DNA of 64,000 nt. Source: Bugula neritina (lineage: Eukaryota; Bryozoa; Gymnolaemata; Cheilostomatida; Bugulidae). Below the pieces are notes generated by a model. It ran no database searches. It saw only the letters and a list, made by a program, of their open reading frames with translations, and was not told the origin of the DNA. Position 1 is the first letter of the stretch. Every line of letters begins with the position of its first letter. The stretch is from positions 28,926,673 through 28,990,672 of the forward strand of contig OZ037766.1 in assembly GCA_964035545.1 (NCBI GenBank), read 5' to 3'. Position numbers and translations under genes: made by a program. Shown here in pieces: positions 1 to 13,465 of this stretch.

Positions 1-2000
1 CTTCAAACTGCAGTTGGTAGTTGTCCTTGTAAACATGTATTCTAGTATAACCTCTGTCGTTTATGCTTAACAGTAATTCTATTGATCTATAGTAAAATTC
101 CTTGTATTGAGAATGATGAAGTATTCCAATGTTTTAACACATTCTCAATTCATCATATTTCAGTATTGAGTCTTTTTTGGGATAGGCAATTTTATGTATT
201 ATTAGTAATTGTTTAAATTAACATTTTAAGTAAATGAAGAATCACCTTTTAGGTAAAATGCTACATTTTTGGTAGCATAATTTAGTTATCTTGAGTAAAA
301 CTGTACAAGTCACCTTCATTGTGGTATGCTGTGCCACAGCATTACACTATATTCATTTCTAGTCTTAGTTAGTTGGAGCTACTGTAGTTAGGGGCTGTTG
401 AATCTAGATGTAAGTTAAGTAGCTAGGCAGTTGCTTATTTCTCTTTTCAATAGTAACGGACCTGGCGTTCTATTATTTTCCTGAAAGCTGTAAGACATTT
501 ATCCTGTGTGCCGTATATTAACCCTTACTCGACAACCATTATATTATACAACTTTATAAAAAATTAAAAATGAAAAGATTATATCTATGCTGTGCTGTCA
601 TGCCAATTTGTTCAATAAATATCTATAATGTTTCTCTTCTTGGTATTCTGTCTCACATAGACGTATAATAAAACAACATTTTTTTTCTTGAGGTTATATG
701 GCAGGATGTAATGTCATTTGCTTTTGGTATTCTGAATACCTAATTGTATATTAAAAGTCACATGCAAATTATGGCACTCTACTTGTATACTCTGACCAGA
801 CTATGATGTCTTGCCAAATTTTATCAACATCTAAAATACAATTGATTTAATATTCTTAGCAAAAGACATTGGAAAAAAAATAAAAATAAATTGTTCCTTG
901 GATTTAAAACAATCTTAGCAACCATAACTTTCTGTAAAATTTATTGATGTTCAAACTAAAAGTTTCATTGTATTATATGAAGGCTTTAAATCGAAATGTC
1001 ACTTCAACATTTACTAATTCAACAGGAAAAAATCAGTTTCAAGAGAGCACCATATACCAATATGTGAAATGAGAAGAAGCTTTTTAGTAAAGAAAGACAA
1101 CCTACAGCACGTTGAAGTATTAAGCATTTTAATGATAGATATCATATACTCTATATTTCATAGGTAATACAATCATATAAATTTTTTAATTCAGTAGTAT
1201 AACGTACTTGCTATCTGTCTGCTGCACAAAGTAACCATGTGTGCAAACATAACTTTTTGTAACATAAGTTGCTTCCCGTAATTATATGCAATTATATATA
1301 GGTCTATAAAAAAATAATAACAAACACATCTAGCAATGTTAACATCTGCTTGGTGTATGAATATTTCATCTGTATACTATAATAAGCAGAAAGTGCATGT
1401 GCATGGGAAGAAATAAAATTTATTCTTATAGGGTAGGTAATAAAATATTATAGCTGAGGTAGGTAGCTTGACTTTAATTTTAACAGATAGAGTATAGATT
1501 CTAATATATAAACATAACTTTATTCTAGATTTTTTATTGCAACCTCTATAATTTTATGTGTTCACTGCAATTCTGTAGCTAAATTGGTGTTGAGATTGTA
1601 TATAATTATATGGATTTGCAATTATCAGTCTGTTCACTAGTTTATCACCAGCATATATAGTATTTTTCTGCAAACTATTCTCTACTAATGTAACTGCTAT
1701 AGTCACAATTACTGCCTATAATGTATCAAGATTTTGATATAAATTAGATGAATTTATTTCTCAAGAACTTGAAGCATTTGCACAAATATTGTCCCATGAA
1801 GCCACTGAACTAGAAATATTAACTTTTCCACTTCATTGCATGAAGCCATGCCTATAATAATATTATAATCTCCATTTTTGAATAATAGTTTTACACCATA
1901 GTTGTTTTCTCCTGTATTATTAAAGAAACAACTCCTTATTGCTAGTCTCGGTATATCGCATACTATATTAGAAGATGAGGTAAAGTCACATGATAACATC
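1..2000. other. Intergenic sequence upstream of the WDFY2-like gene
   Basis: AT-rich sequence without a convincing exon on either strand. The short open frames near 1754-2026 and 1902-2000 lack coding character or splice context, although the second runs in frame into the start of the next gene (see rejected items). I saw no clear TATA box or CpG-rich core for the downstream gene. Confidence 0.6.
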
Positions 2001-5000
2001 ATGGCGAATGCTGGGGAAGTCCACACAAATTTTCACAAAAATATTCATAGAAAACCAGAATTAGTAAATAAATTAGAAGGCCATGATGCCAATGTAAATG
2101 GTGCAGCTTTAATACCTGGAGAAGATGGAGTCATAAGTACAAGTAACGATAGGTAATGGTGGTGTAAAAATATTTTCTCGTCATTCTAATTCTATTACTA
2201 TAGGTATAGTATAACTATAAGTATTACTATTAGTATTAGATTTAGTATTATAATTAGTATTATTACTATTACTATTACTATTACTATTACTATTAGACTT
2301 AGAGTTAGTATTAGTATTACACTTACAGTAATAGTAAATGTAATGCTAATACTATTAGTCTATTACTATAGTATTACTATTAGTATTAGTCTATTAGTAT
2401 TACTATTAGTATTACTATTAGTATTACTATTACTATTACTATTAGTAATACTAATAGTAATAGTAAGATTAGATCTAGGAGTAGGTGTGTTAGTATTACT
2501 AAAAGTAATAGACATACTCATACTCATAGTAATAGTTGATAGTTAAGTTATACTTATAGTAATATGTATACAGTAATGAGTAATATACTTATACTTATAG
2601 TATTAGTTGTAGTCGTAATACTAATACTAATTTAGTCATTTACTCAATCTAACATTATTACTATTACTATTACTATTAGTATTAGTATTACTATTACTAT
2701 TACTATTAGTATTAGCATCACTGGAAATATTAATAATAATAATTATAATTATTGTGATATCAATATGTTATTGTTACTATTAGTATTAGTACTAGTAGTA
2801 GTAGGCTACTACTATAACTATCTTTCTATAGTCTATACACTTGCATTTTTATCCTACAGTGCCAGTACTAGTATGCACTATCACTATGATAATGATTTTC
2901 ATAATGATGGCCATAATAATAATAATAAGAAGAGATTTACCATAATAATGATTATCAATTACAACTATCAAGCAGCCATTATGAGTCATAACTAATTACC
3001 ACATTGGCATTTATTTTTCAATATATTTATTATTCATAGTAATAGTATTGTGAATAAATTATTTGTATAACTTGGTCATTGTGATTATCATTAATTCTAG
3101 TGAGTAATGACTGATATTACCATTAGTACTGTGATTCAGATTGTGACTAACAACATTACAATCATGGATCATTTTCAGAATGACAGTATGAGATTACGCT
3201 AAGTCTGATGGCCACAGTGAAATTTATAGTTATATTGATATTCATAATTACCATAATACTTACTAGTCTTTGTGTTTATGATAATCACTTTATAATTGTT
3301 ATGATAAATATTATAATCTTTTTAAATACGAATATTAATTACTAAAACTTTGTTTTACTTTTGTCACTATCAGCAAGCTGAGCAGTTTATTAATGTTACT
3401 GCGATATTTTTTTAATCCAGTATGATGATACCAAACTATTGAGTTGCAGCATAGATATTTACCAACAGTATAAAAAAATGTAACATAGATAGGAATAAGA
3501 GCCATTGTTTCCTGTTACAAGAATGATATGCAGCCAGCATAATTTAGTTAGTAATTAGATAGATATGTTTTGGCAACTATTTAGATATAATACTACTAAC
3601 CATAGACTACTTCAACCGCTTGTTTGGCAATGCTGATGGTGCATTACGTATTGTATTATCTAATCACAAGAACTGAATTATTTTACATAATAAATTTAAC
3701 TATATGCCTTATTTCATACACTATATTGCCAGTATCCGATTTAAAGCTAAGTTTATGGAGTTCTATCACTATGCTGTAATTAAACTACATATATACCTAA
3801 TTAGTGTGTTGTTGGTATCTGATCTAAAACTAAGTTAATAGATCTCTCTCCTTCCACTGTAGAACTTTACGAGTTTGGTTGAAAAGAGATTCCGGTCAGT
3901 ATTGGCCCAGTGTCTGCCACCAGTTACCTGGTAAGTGATTCAATATGGACGCAAACACCTGTGCTCTGATTTATTTGCTGACTGACTAAGTAGTTGGAAA
4001 TTTATGTAAAATATGTAACTCAAATTAGCTCGCCTCATGATGACTTGTTCACTTTACGCTGACTTTCTTACATTGTACTGATTCTTTACCTTGTGCTGAT
4101 GTCTAAACTATAAACAGTTGCACGTATCTCATTACCAGTTTGATTTTAACTTCTGTAATAAACACTGTTATGGCATATAATCCCTGCTAAGATTTTCATT
4201 ATCTTACTGTGAAACTGTAGTGGTGATAAGTTACTCTGAAATACAACTCAGGATCATCTTGTTTTCGTATAATTTGATCAAATTTAGTTCCTGGTTCAAG
4301 TGAGAACATGGACTTAGATCTTTATTTGGATAATTGATGCTGAAAATGAAAACTAATTGTTAAAGGAAAATTGTAATTTTGATTTTTACAGTATTAGTTT
4401 ATTGATAACATAAAATCTTGTTCAATGAGTTATAGTTGTGTTTAAAAATTATTTCGTTTGCATTATTGTGTTTTAGTAGATTTTTAGAATGATTTTGTTT
4501 TTATGTAATGCTTTTATATTGATATATAATTAATTTATTGAACAGCGGATGGCTCCAGTCTACACTATAGTGCTATGACAAGACGAGTGTTTGTCGGCTT
4601 ATCAGATGGGAAAATAATGGTAAGAATATTCACAAAGATAATGATTGTTATGTATAGACTAAGTCAGTCTTATGCTGACATAGAGTAGGATGTGACTCAT
4701 CTCTGACTCAGAAGCTGGTGAAGATGTTACAGAATATTTTACTGGTAGTACCCAGCTATTGGCACTTTGTTATCTTTTCTTACACAGTTACTAAATATCT
4801 ATAAAGTGATGAAAAGCTGTATTTCTGTACTCACTAATCTCTTTTGTCTAAACTAAATGCTCATTGGATGAAGCATAGTTTTGGGGACCCTTCTATAAAA
4901 ACACATTATCTCAAAATTTGTAAAACCGAAGTATAACTGAATTTTTTTAAATGATTACGCTTATTGCATAGGCTATAGTTCTAAAATCCGCATGAGTATA

Positions 5001-8000
5001 GAAGGAAATGGTTTGCAAGTAAAAGTGAGGTAAAGGTATTGTGTAATATGATTTATAATCAGAAATAGGTCGTCCACACCAACTAGCTCTCTCAATTTAG
5101 TTAATAATAGATGGCAATCTACATTATCATTTATAGCAGTTGTTTATAATATGAAGGAGAGCAACTAATATTACTGATCAATGTCTAGCCTCCGTGAAGT
5201 ATTTCATAATTGAAGTATAAGTTGATGATACTGGCCTTCATCCAATGTTTTGACAATATAAATTCAACTGAAAGAAACTCAGCAATTTTGTTAATTTTTA
5301 CAAGTCAAAACAATATAGTAGTAGTAGTAGCAGATGGGGTAGCAGTAGTGGCTGTAAGCTATTATATATAAAGGAGAGAATCCTTTGTCATTAGGCTGAA
5401 ACTATAAATTTATTGTAAACTGTGTTAATTTTGTGAATTACTAGAGCACAAAGGCTGTATAACTCTAGATATTGCAGCAGTCTAAGTCACACAAGTAGAT
5501 CTAAAGTCTATCATTAGATATAAGTGTTTGAATTTTCTTGTAAAGTTGGGTCGGTGCAATATGCCTAGTAGTGCTACTTTATTCTTGTTGACATAAAGTA
5601 GCTACACTACGCTCGATATATCACACTATATTAGGTATATTACACTATACCTACTAGATATATCACACTATATTAGATATATCACACTGTACTAGATATA
5701 TTACACTATATTAGATATATTACACTATATTAGATATATTACACTATACCTACTAGATATATTACACTATACCTACTAGATATATTACACTATACCTACT
5801 AGATATATCACACTATATTAGATATATCACACTGTACTAGATATATTACACTATATTAGATATATTACACTATACCAGATATTTTACACTATATTAGATA
5901 TATCACACTATATTAGATATATTACACTATACCTACTAGATATATTACACTATACCTACTAGATATATTACACTATACCTACTAGATATATTACACTATA
6001 TTAGATATATTACAGAATAGGGTGTCACTTAGTTGCCTCACAGCAGAATATTATTATGTTAATTATACTTATTATACTGATTTTACACTTCCTCCTTTAC
6101 TGTAGTGAGTTGTATTCAGTGCACAATGCTCTCTGCCCTGTTTATTTCCAGTGATTTTATGAGTTAAAAGTTTCACTATAAGATGGAGAAATAAAAATGA
6201 ATTATGCAAATTAAATGTTTTATATTGTAATATTGGGTGGTTTTGTTGTGAGGAGAATTAATAGACGGCATTTGTTGCTTCAATCTGACAAAATCAATTA
6301 ATCTCAATATACTTAATCTCTTTGCATTTTCTTGCTATATGCTAGCAGTGACGTTTTCACCACCTGGAAAGATTTTATAGATAATTAACCAGTGTGTGTT
6401 ATGTGATTTAATTGTATATAATTTCTCATTCACAAAATTAAACACAGCACATTTGGCTGTATATTTCAAGGTACTTTCATAACAAATATTCTTACTATAA
6501 TGCAGTTTCTTTTCATTTCAGGATTTTGAATTGACAGAAGATTTCAATCAGGCTCAACACAGAAAAACTTATATAGGTCAGTTGTTACCAAATATAGGTC
6601 AGTTGTTGTCAAATATAGGTCAGTTGTTGTCAAATATAGGTCAGTTGTTATCAAATATAGGTCAGTTGTTGTCAAATATAGGTCAGTTGTTGTCAAATTT
6701 ATGCCAGTTGTTATCAAATATAGGTCAGTTGTCAAATATAGGTCAGTTGTTATCAAGTATAGGTCAGTTGTCAAATATAGGTCAGTTGTTTTCAAATATA
6801 GGTCAGTTGTTGTCAAATATAGGTCAGTTGTCGTCATATATAAGTTAATATTCACTAAAATATGATCGGCACTTTTTATATTGCCCTTATGGCAATTTGT
6901 TTGTTGTTAGAGCACAAGACAAATTACAGTGCAAGGCATGTAACATATTAAGAAATCAATATAAAGCTAAATGTTTGTTGCATTATTGCTTGTTAGAAAT
7001 TATACACTGAGTCAAGCATCACTAGCTTAATCAATTTTTGTTTAAGAAAGCTTGAAATTCGTTCAGACTGAGTCTATTTGTCACTGTTGAAGATGATTCT
7101 GTCCTATCTTGTCTTTCTCTGATTTTATCCTTGTGAGTTTATGAGTGATCGCTAACTGATATGAACATTTGCATATTATTTAAAAAGTTGTCTTCTCTTA
7201 ATATTTTCAGCTCACTCAGACCGCGTGACAGCCACTGAATTCAGTCTGACGTGTGAATGGGTACTGAGCACATCAATAGACAAGTATCTACAGTGGCACT
7301 GTTCAGAGAGCGGGCGTCGGCTAGGGGCCTACAAACTTGACGCACAGTGTCTCTGTCTAGCGTATCCTTTACTAAGTATTTAGTCTTTGAAACTCAGCAG
7401 GTTACTGTTCTAATCTTACTCAATATCTGAGTCAAACTAGTTGCTGTTGTCAGCGTTGTTTACACTATACTTATATCGCTGGGATACAAGGGGTATCATA
7501 CTAGGGTATAGCTACTAATGTACGGATGTATAGGGGGTGAACCATTATATTACTATATTTAAATATAGTTCAAGCTTGTTCTGTTTACTAGTAGTAAGTT
7601 AGTCATCTGTTTATTTATTAGAGCTTGAATATTTTCAGAGAGATTGCCATAAAACACTTCATTGCCAAATATACGTACTTCAGTAGAAAATGGTCACTTG
7701 AAATGAAAACTGGAGTGAATTTGCAAGCTTAAATTTCTACTGCTTTTAGCAACTACAATTTTATTTTATATTGCAAACTACTATGCCCAGTTCTGCACAG
7801 GACTGTATGTTGCTCGGGGTTATGTTTACAGTTTGAACCCTTTACGTTTTTTCTATATATATGCAGTGTGTCATTCCAACAGAGCTTTATTAACTGATGG
7901 AATCTCAAGATTTAGTTATGTTTCATCAAAGAAACTATTTTTTATTTATTCCGATATGGTTTAAACTATTTACTATGTTGAGTCGTAAAACAAGTTTTGC

Positions 8001-11000
8001 ATTTCTACAAGAAACTTTGTTAAACTGTAGAGGCGTGTCTATTCAACTGTAGAGGCGTGTCTATCTAGCTGTAGAGGTGTGTCTATTGATTGTTATCCTT
8101 GACCTTGAGTAGATTTGATGAGTCAGCTAAAACGGTATTCGTTGGAGATTATTCCGGAACAATAACAGTTCTGAAACTAGAAGATACGGAATGTAAGTTC
8201 GTGTCAACATTAAAGGGTCACACAGGTGAATGTTTACCGACTTCATATATTTATTCTGTGCCTAGTTCATCCTTATGGCAGCGTCCAATTGACTTTTGGC
8301 TTTTAGCATAATGCAACAAATAAAGTAGCTGCTGTTTTCCTTTAATCAAATTTAAACTGGTCACCATATCATGTTTCAATAATGTTTTGCTATACCCATG
8401 ATGCAGTTATTAGGCTCTGTATTATTATTATTAATGGGAAGATAACTCACATGCATCATGCATTTTTTTTAAGTTATTCTCTCTTGTTGGCGCATCAGAT
8501 TCACTTGCATTTCTTCACTGTAGTTTAGTTATGTGCAAGTAAAACACCCTTTATTTTATTAGTTCAGTAGAGTTTTTCAGAAAATGATGTGTTTGTTTGG
8601 CCAATTGATATCTTAGAGCTCATTTTATTGAACATCAAACTCTTCTTTCATAGTGTTTGTAGAGCATTGCTAGAATATTTATATTATAGATAAGAAAAGG
8701 AAAATCTTTTTTTATGATGTAATGTGTTGGATTTATGATACATTTACACTGTGTATAGTATACACTCATGTTATACTTTTATAGTATGAGTCATGTATAT
8801 AGTATACATTCCTGTTATGCTTTTATATTATAAGTACTATAATTGCAATGTATTTAAGTTTTAAGTTTTTGTTCTTGTGACATCATTGTGTATACTTTTC
8901 AGGCAGTGTACATGCATTGTCATGGGATGTGTTGGATGCCAGACTATTCTCTGGTAGTTTTGATGAAAGTATTATATGTTGGGATATTGGAGGACAGAAA
9001 GGAACTGCGTATGATCTCAATGGACATAAGTGAGTCATAGCTGTCACTAGATATGTCACAGCTGTCACTAGCCATGTCATAGCTGTCACTAGATGTAACA
9101 TAGCTGTCACTAGATATGTCATAGCTGTCACTAGATATGTCATAGCTGTCACTAGATATGTCATAGCTGTCACTAGATGTAACATAGCTGTCACTAGCCA
9201 TGTCATAGCTGTCACTAGATGTGTCATAGCTGTCACTAGCAGGTCATATGACTCACTAGAATGTATCGTAGCCAGGGCTGGGCCAGTTCTTAATTTGAAT
9301 TGAATAGTTAATAACATGGTTTGTGAGATTGTTGGGTTGTGCTGTGCCGATAGTAGTTTAATAGTGGTTGATGTTATTATCTATGTTATGATGCAGCTTG
9401 TAGAGGAGGGAGGATTGCCAAATTGATATTAGTGTAATAACTTTTTAAATTGTTAATTAGAATTATTAATCTAATAGGAATTGTTGGTTTATGTAACATT
9501 CTTATTATTTTATAAATGGTTAAGCACTACCCATGGGCAACAGTGACTAAGTAAATATACTACATGTAACTAATTACTAAGAGTGCATGGTGGTGCCTGT
9601 TACTACCTGTCAGTACATGAGAACACCTGTTGACATATTATGTCAGTGCCTGTGAGTACACTAGAGCACCTGTGAGTATAAGGGCACCTGTTGCTACCTG
9701 AGAGCACCTGTTACTACCTGTGAGTACATGTCAGTGCCTGTGAGAATGTATACGTAACTGACAGTAATTCTCTGAAACAGCAACGAGCTAGTTAATGCTT
9801 GTGGTGAAGTTCATGTCATAATATTCGGTATCTTGTCCTTACACAGGGGCAGGGTACAGGCCTTATGCTACTCTCAAAACACTAAGTCACTCTTCTCTGC
9901 AGCTAACGATTCCAGTCTAATTTTATGGGATATGGAAGCTGACAGGCAGGAGGTAAGCTGTACCTCCCCCTTATTTCTAATATTATTTTTTGAATATGCT
10001 CAGGCTATTTCTGCTTTTGAAAATCCTAAAATACAGTTTTTTGTTTATTTTATAAAACAGTTTGAATCATTATATGTAGAAGGAATGGAGTTGTTTTGGA
10101 GTGCAAATCTTTGATCCACAGTTGGGTTACTTTTATTGTTGTCTACACTGTTTGCTATTTCATGCTTAACATAACAATCAAGATTCTTGCTTTTTCGATT
10201 CTTTTTAGTTACAATAACAGATTTTCCTTTTTCTCAGAAGCATATCACATTTTCAAGTTTCACTTTCTTGTTTCAGACACCAAAGTGGGCGACCAGCGAT
10301 ACCTGCATGAAGTGCGAGAAGCCATTTTTCTGGAACATCAAGCAGATGTGGAACGAGAAAACAATCGGATTCAGGCAGCACCACTGCCGGAAATGTGGCG
10401 ACGCGATATGTGATAACTGTAGTAAGCAGAGCTCTACTTTCCCTCCAATGGGCTACGAGTATCCAGTGCGGATGTGTGACGAGTGTGCTCAGTCTGTCAC
10501 CACTGAGCAGTAAGTAGATTTTCTCTGTTAGAGCAGTCAGTGTTAGTAGAGTAGGAGGTGACGGTTTTATTATGAAATTTCTATAGTACACTACAAAGTA
10601 AATGTAATAGGTGTAGCCATATGATAAACAACAGAATTGTTGGACACTTATTTTTTTCAATAAAAACAAATTGATTTTTGTAATTCGATAATTTTATATT
10701 TCATAGAAACAGAACTATTTATATTTTATTTCTAAGTAAACTATAAAGTGAAGTTTTTATTTTAAAAATTTTATTTTGCACTTTAAAATGAATGTATACA
10801 GTACATAGCATAAAGTGTGTAGCAGATGCTGTAGTTCTTTCAATAGAGACAAAATTATGGTTTAAATTTGTTTTAATAATTCTATCCGGTCTGTTATAAA
10901 AATTAGAGTAAGTATGCTTTCAATGTTATACAGTTCGTTTTAATTATTTGATCATATTTTTCCTATAGAATGTGGAACTGTTTTGCTATAAAGGCTTATG

Positions 11001-11718
11001 TTACATTGCTGATGGTCTTTGCGAGATTTACTTTACAGACTGTTCTCTTTCTAGCACACGTCTTCTCATTTACAGTTCAACTCACTATGAACTCTAACAT
11101 ACTACACCATCATATCAAGACGCATGACATATTTGTGTTGTAGAAAAGTTCCGTTAGCAATGACGTTTGACTCAAAGCATAAAGTCACTTGCGTTGATAT
11201 TGATGAGCGAAAGAAGAAATTACTCACCGTTGGTACTAACCGTATTATAAAGGTAAGTGTTTAGTATAATCTGTGTTCTGTAGGTAGTACCCATCTGTAG
11301 AGAGTAGATACATCTATTATATCTAAACTTTCTAAGAAGTATTGTTATGTGGTTTTTTATTATATTTTACTTTTTTATAACTAGCAAATATAAATAAAGT
11401 TTAAACAATTATTTTATTTGAATCTTTTATTTTCAGTTATGTTTTCATTTATTATTTATTTACTCATAACTAACCAATTTAATTGAAGTTTTAACATCAA
11501 CTTGATTGAATATTTTACTTTTAATTATGCTAGTTAGATGCTATAGAAGCATTTAGTGCCAACTGAATGATTTGTCCTCTTTTTCTGAGACTTCATGCAT
11601 TCATGTCATTCAGTCTTGTGGTATCTTTCCTTTTTTATTTTTGAAAGTGTTTCTGTGCAAACCTTAGCAATGCATTTTACTGTTTTAGATTTGGGATATA
11701 TCTCCAATCTTAGCCTAA
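2001..11718 (+). CDS. WDFY2: WD repeat and FYVE domain-containing protein (WDFY2/WDFY1 orthologue), 11 exons, 405 aa
   Basis: Coding exons: 2001-2152, 3863-3930, 4546-4619, 6522-6576, 7211-7361, 8113-8225, 8903-9029, 9847-9952, 10277-10509, 11144-11252, 11689-11718. They join in one frame (1218 nt with TAA), close to the roughly 400 aa of vertebrate WDFY2. Residues about 20-282 hold WD repeats, with family-typical strings such as [34 protein letters not shown] and [11 protein letters not shown]. Residues about 283-360 are the FYVE zinc finger: CxxC pairs, the basic RQHHCRKCG motif and the last pair in VRMCDEC. A final WD strand follows, ending [12 protein letters not shown]. The family binds phosphatidylinositol 3-phosphate on early endosomes and scaffolds endosomal signalling (AKT in mammals); that role is inferred by homology. 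The start at 2001 fits the family N terminus. Introns 1, 3, 4, 5 and 7 contain tandem repeats. Some donors are non-consensus (gtatcc after exon 5), so those edges are slightly less sure. Confidence 0.93.
2200..2735. repeat. Degenerate TATTAC/TATTAG tandem repeat in WDFY2 intron 1
   Basis: Long runs of tattac, tattag and their mixtures fill much of intron 1, starting about 50 bases after the exon 1 donor. The hydrophobic open frames here (2343-2546, 2765-2995) are translations of simple sequence, not genes. Confidence 0.85.
5615..6012. repeat. Minisatellite (tagatatattacactata, 18-26 bp units) in WDFY2 intron 3
   Basis: About 18 imperfect copies of a unit built on tagatatattacactata. Some carry an extra 'cctac' insert, so 18- and 25/26-bp variants alternate in blocks. 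This looks like a higher-order arrangement produced by local block duplication. Confidence 0.9.
6577..6841 (+). repeat. 21-/18-bp minisatellite starting exactly at the WDFY2 exon 4 splice donor
   Basis: Units of 21 bp (gtcagttgttgtcaaatatag) or 18 bp begin at the first intronic base. Each unit ends in AAATATAG followed by GTCAGT, copying the genuine exon/intron junction TTATATAG|GTCAGT. I count 12 ATAG|GTCAGT junctions, including the real one. All units are multiples of three and the exon 4 frame stays open across them, reading repeated (N)IGQLLS until a TAA just after the array. Confidence 0.92.
8022..8088. repeat. Three-copy 22-23-bp tandem repeat in WDFY2 intron 5
   Basis: The motif ctgtagaggcgtgtctat occurs three times in tandem about 25 bases before the exon 6 acceptor. 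Confidence 0.85.
9031..9245. repeat. 21-bp minisatellite immediately after the WDFY2 exon 7 donor
   Basis: About ten copies of catagctgtcactagatatg-like units begin with the donor region itself (gtgagtcatagctgtcac). Unlike the intron 4 array, the units do not rebuild a good GT donor. Antisense open frames here are repeat artefacts. Confidence 0.9.
9590..9745. repeat. Degenerate 'acctgt(t/g)' repeat in WDFY2 intron 7
   Basis: Interspersed copies of cctgttactacctg, cctgtgagtac and agagcacctgtt give a diffuse low-copy tandem pattern shortly before the exon 8 acceptor. Confidence 0.6.
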
Positions 11719-13215
11719 GGCCCAAGATAGACTCCACCCTTCCTGTTAGTCACACGTATACTTACTGCTCTGCTGCATAGCGCTTCTCCAATCTCACCCG
11801 GAATGGCTGGACGCCGCTTCGACTCTATTGTAACTGAAGTCACACCCCCTTCTAGTTGGTACCAGTGCTGTTTATTTATAATTGTATAATTTTATACATT
11901 TTATTTTTAAGACCTGACTTTGCATTTAAACTTATGTGAGATTTTAAATCATGTTAATAGAGTTTTTGTAGCCGATTTATATCTGGTCCAACACTCACAC
12001 CCATCTATTGCCTCTGCCCACATGCTGATTAGTTTTATAGTTGAGTTCCTGTTTTTAACTTTACATCACTGCAGATTACCTCTGCAGGTAGCATTTGATT
12101 CAATGCCAGATTTTATGCTGTCGTAGTCTGTTCAACTAATATGCGCTCATTAATTGGCTTGAAAGGGGAATCTTATTAGCTAGCATTGTAATAGGAAGCA
12201 AAGCAAAACTTAATTTCAATCCGGAATTTATAGTTATTAAACCAAAAGCTAAAGTTACTTGAACTATTTTTTAAAGAAATAGTTATTGGGTGTTGGCCTG
12301 AAGAGGTCATAGGTCAGTGTAGTGTTGACCTGAAGAGGTCAGAGGTCGGTGTGGGTGTTAGAGCTTCTAAAGTAACCTCATGACCAGAGTGCATCAGTCT
12401 ACTGTATCTTCGTGCTGCTTTTTAATGCAAATTCTATTTTAAGTAATTTATTAGATATATATTTTGAATTGTTGAACAAATAGTTTATACTAGTGTTTTT
12501 TAATGTTATATACTTAATTACATAGTAATTCATGAAATATATGTATTAGTTTGTATATTACTCTTTGTGTTGTTGTTACTAACTCTGACTTTAAGTTAGA
12601 GTTTAAATAACGTCAGTACCAGAGAACATATAACAAAACTTTCAAAGATTGAATTCATGTTCATTCCTACTATCTTTTAGTCATTTTATCAACTTTTGAA
12701 GCACTTGTTTGATTTGCTAATGCTTGTCTTATTATTAAAGTTTATGAAACAAAATAATGGTAATCTTATAGACTAAGAACAAAGTGTAACTACTTTAACA
12801 TATAGCTGGTTGTAATATCTCTTTGAAATAGGTGAGGTGGAGTCATGGTTGGTAGATAACACCAATCTTATCTCAAAACACTGCAGCTTTATTTTTATTA
12901 AAACCTCATTATATTTCGTAGTTGAGGTGAACATTCAGGACTCCATTTTTACCCTGCTTCTAACTTTAAATGTTGCAAAAACAAAGTTCTTCTTTTCACC
13001 CAGCGTCTACAATAAACATATTGTCCATATGATTTGTATTAATGGTTCTATCTTTCACTATAATAATATTAGATGAGATATTACTAACTGCCAATAATAT
13101 TCTGATATATTAGTTTCTAATTCTCCAAAGTTATTGACGTCCAATATTTATTTTTGCTTATTTATTCTTTCAAGTACTAAACTACAGTTATACTCATTTT
13201 TCTGCTTTTCTTGTC

Positions 13216-13229
13216 ATTTATAAATCATA
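13216..13229. repeat. Left target-site duplication of the SINE
   Basis: The 14-mer atttataaatcata is repeated exactly at 13452-13465, bracketing the SINE. Confidence 0.88.
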
Positions 13230-13451
13230 AAAACTCACTCACTCAAGTTTATAGCTGCTATCCCTGTGAAAAACCCCTGATGGAAGGGTTTTTGTTAAAT
13301 TGGGCTAAGGGCTTGTTCAGATGAGGCACAGGAGCAATAATGACTGGAGGCTTTTCCTAAAATCACTAATGGCCTTTGTCTGGGTTCAAACCCATGACTT
13401 GTGTTCACTAAGCAAACACTCTAACCCGTAGACCACTAGACCCTAGACCCT
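13230..13451 (-). mobile_element. tRNA-derived SINE, about 222 bp, full length
   Basis: Read on the minus strand, the element starts with a tRNA-like head. It contains a box A-like stretch (tctagtggtctacgg, around 13425-13440) and a box B-like ggtttgaaccc (plus strand 13381-13394), the internal RNA polymerase III promoter elements. A tRNA-unrelated body follows, and the element ends in a short repetitive tail (gagtgagtgagtttt). A perfect 14-bp direct repeat flanks it. This is the structure expected of a retroposed SINE; the family name is not recognised. Confidence 0.85.
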
Positions 13452-13465
13452 ATTTATAAATCATA
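13452..13465. repeat. Right target-site duplication of the SINE
   Basis: Exact copy of the 14-mer at 13216-13229, next to the tRNA-like head. Confidence 0.88.

Noticed and set aside
1902-2156. Longer N terminus for the WDFY2-like protein starting at 1902
   Set aside because: In frame with the ATG at 2001, but the extra 33 residues have no counterpart in the family and low coding character. 2001 matches the usual protein length.
2343-2995. Hydrophobic open frames in the TATTAC repeat region
   Set aside because: They are translations of simple repeats inside WDFY2 intron 1, with no splice context or homology.
5615-6012. Considered as a CRISPR-like array
   Set aside because: Units are contiguous tandem repeats without unique spacers, and the context is an animal intron.
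12837-13076. 79-aa plus-strand frame in the intergenic region
   Set aside because: No homology recognised, AT-driven composition, no splice or promoter support.
13381-13440. Considered as a functional tRNA gene
   Set aside because: Box A/B-like motifs are present, but no clean cloverleaf was apparent, and the segment is the head of a SINE bracketed by target-site duplications.
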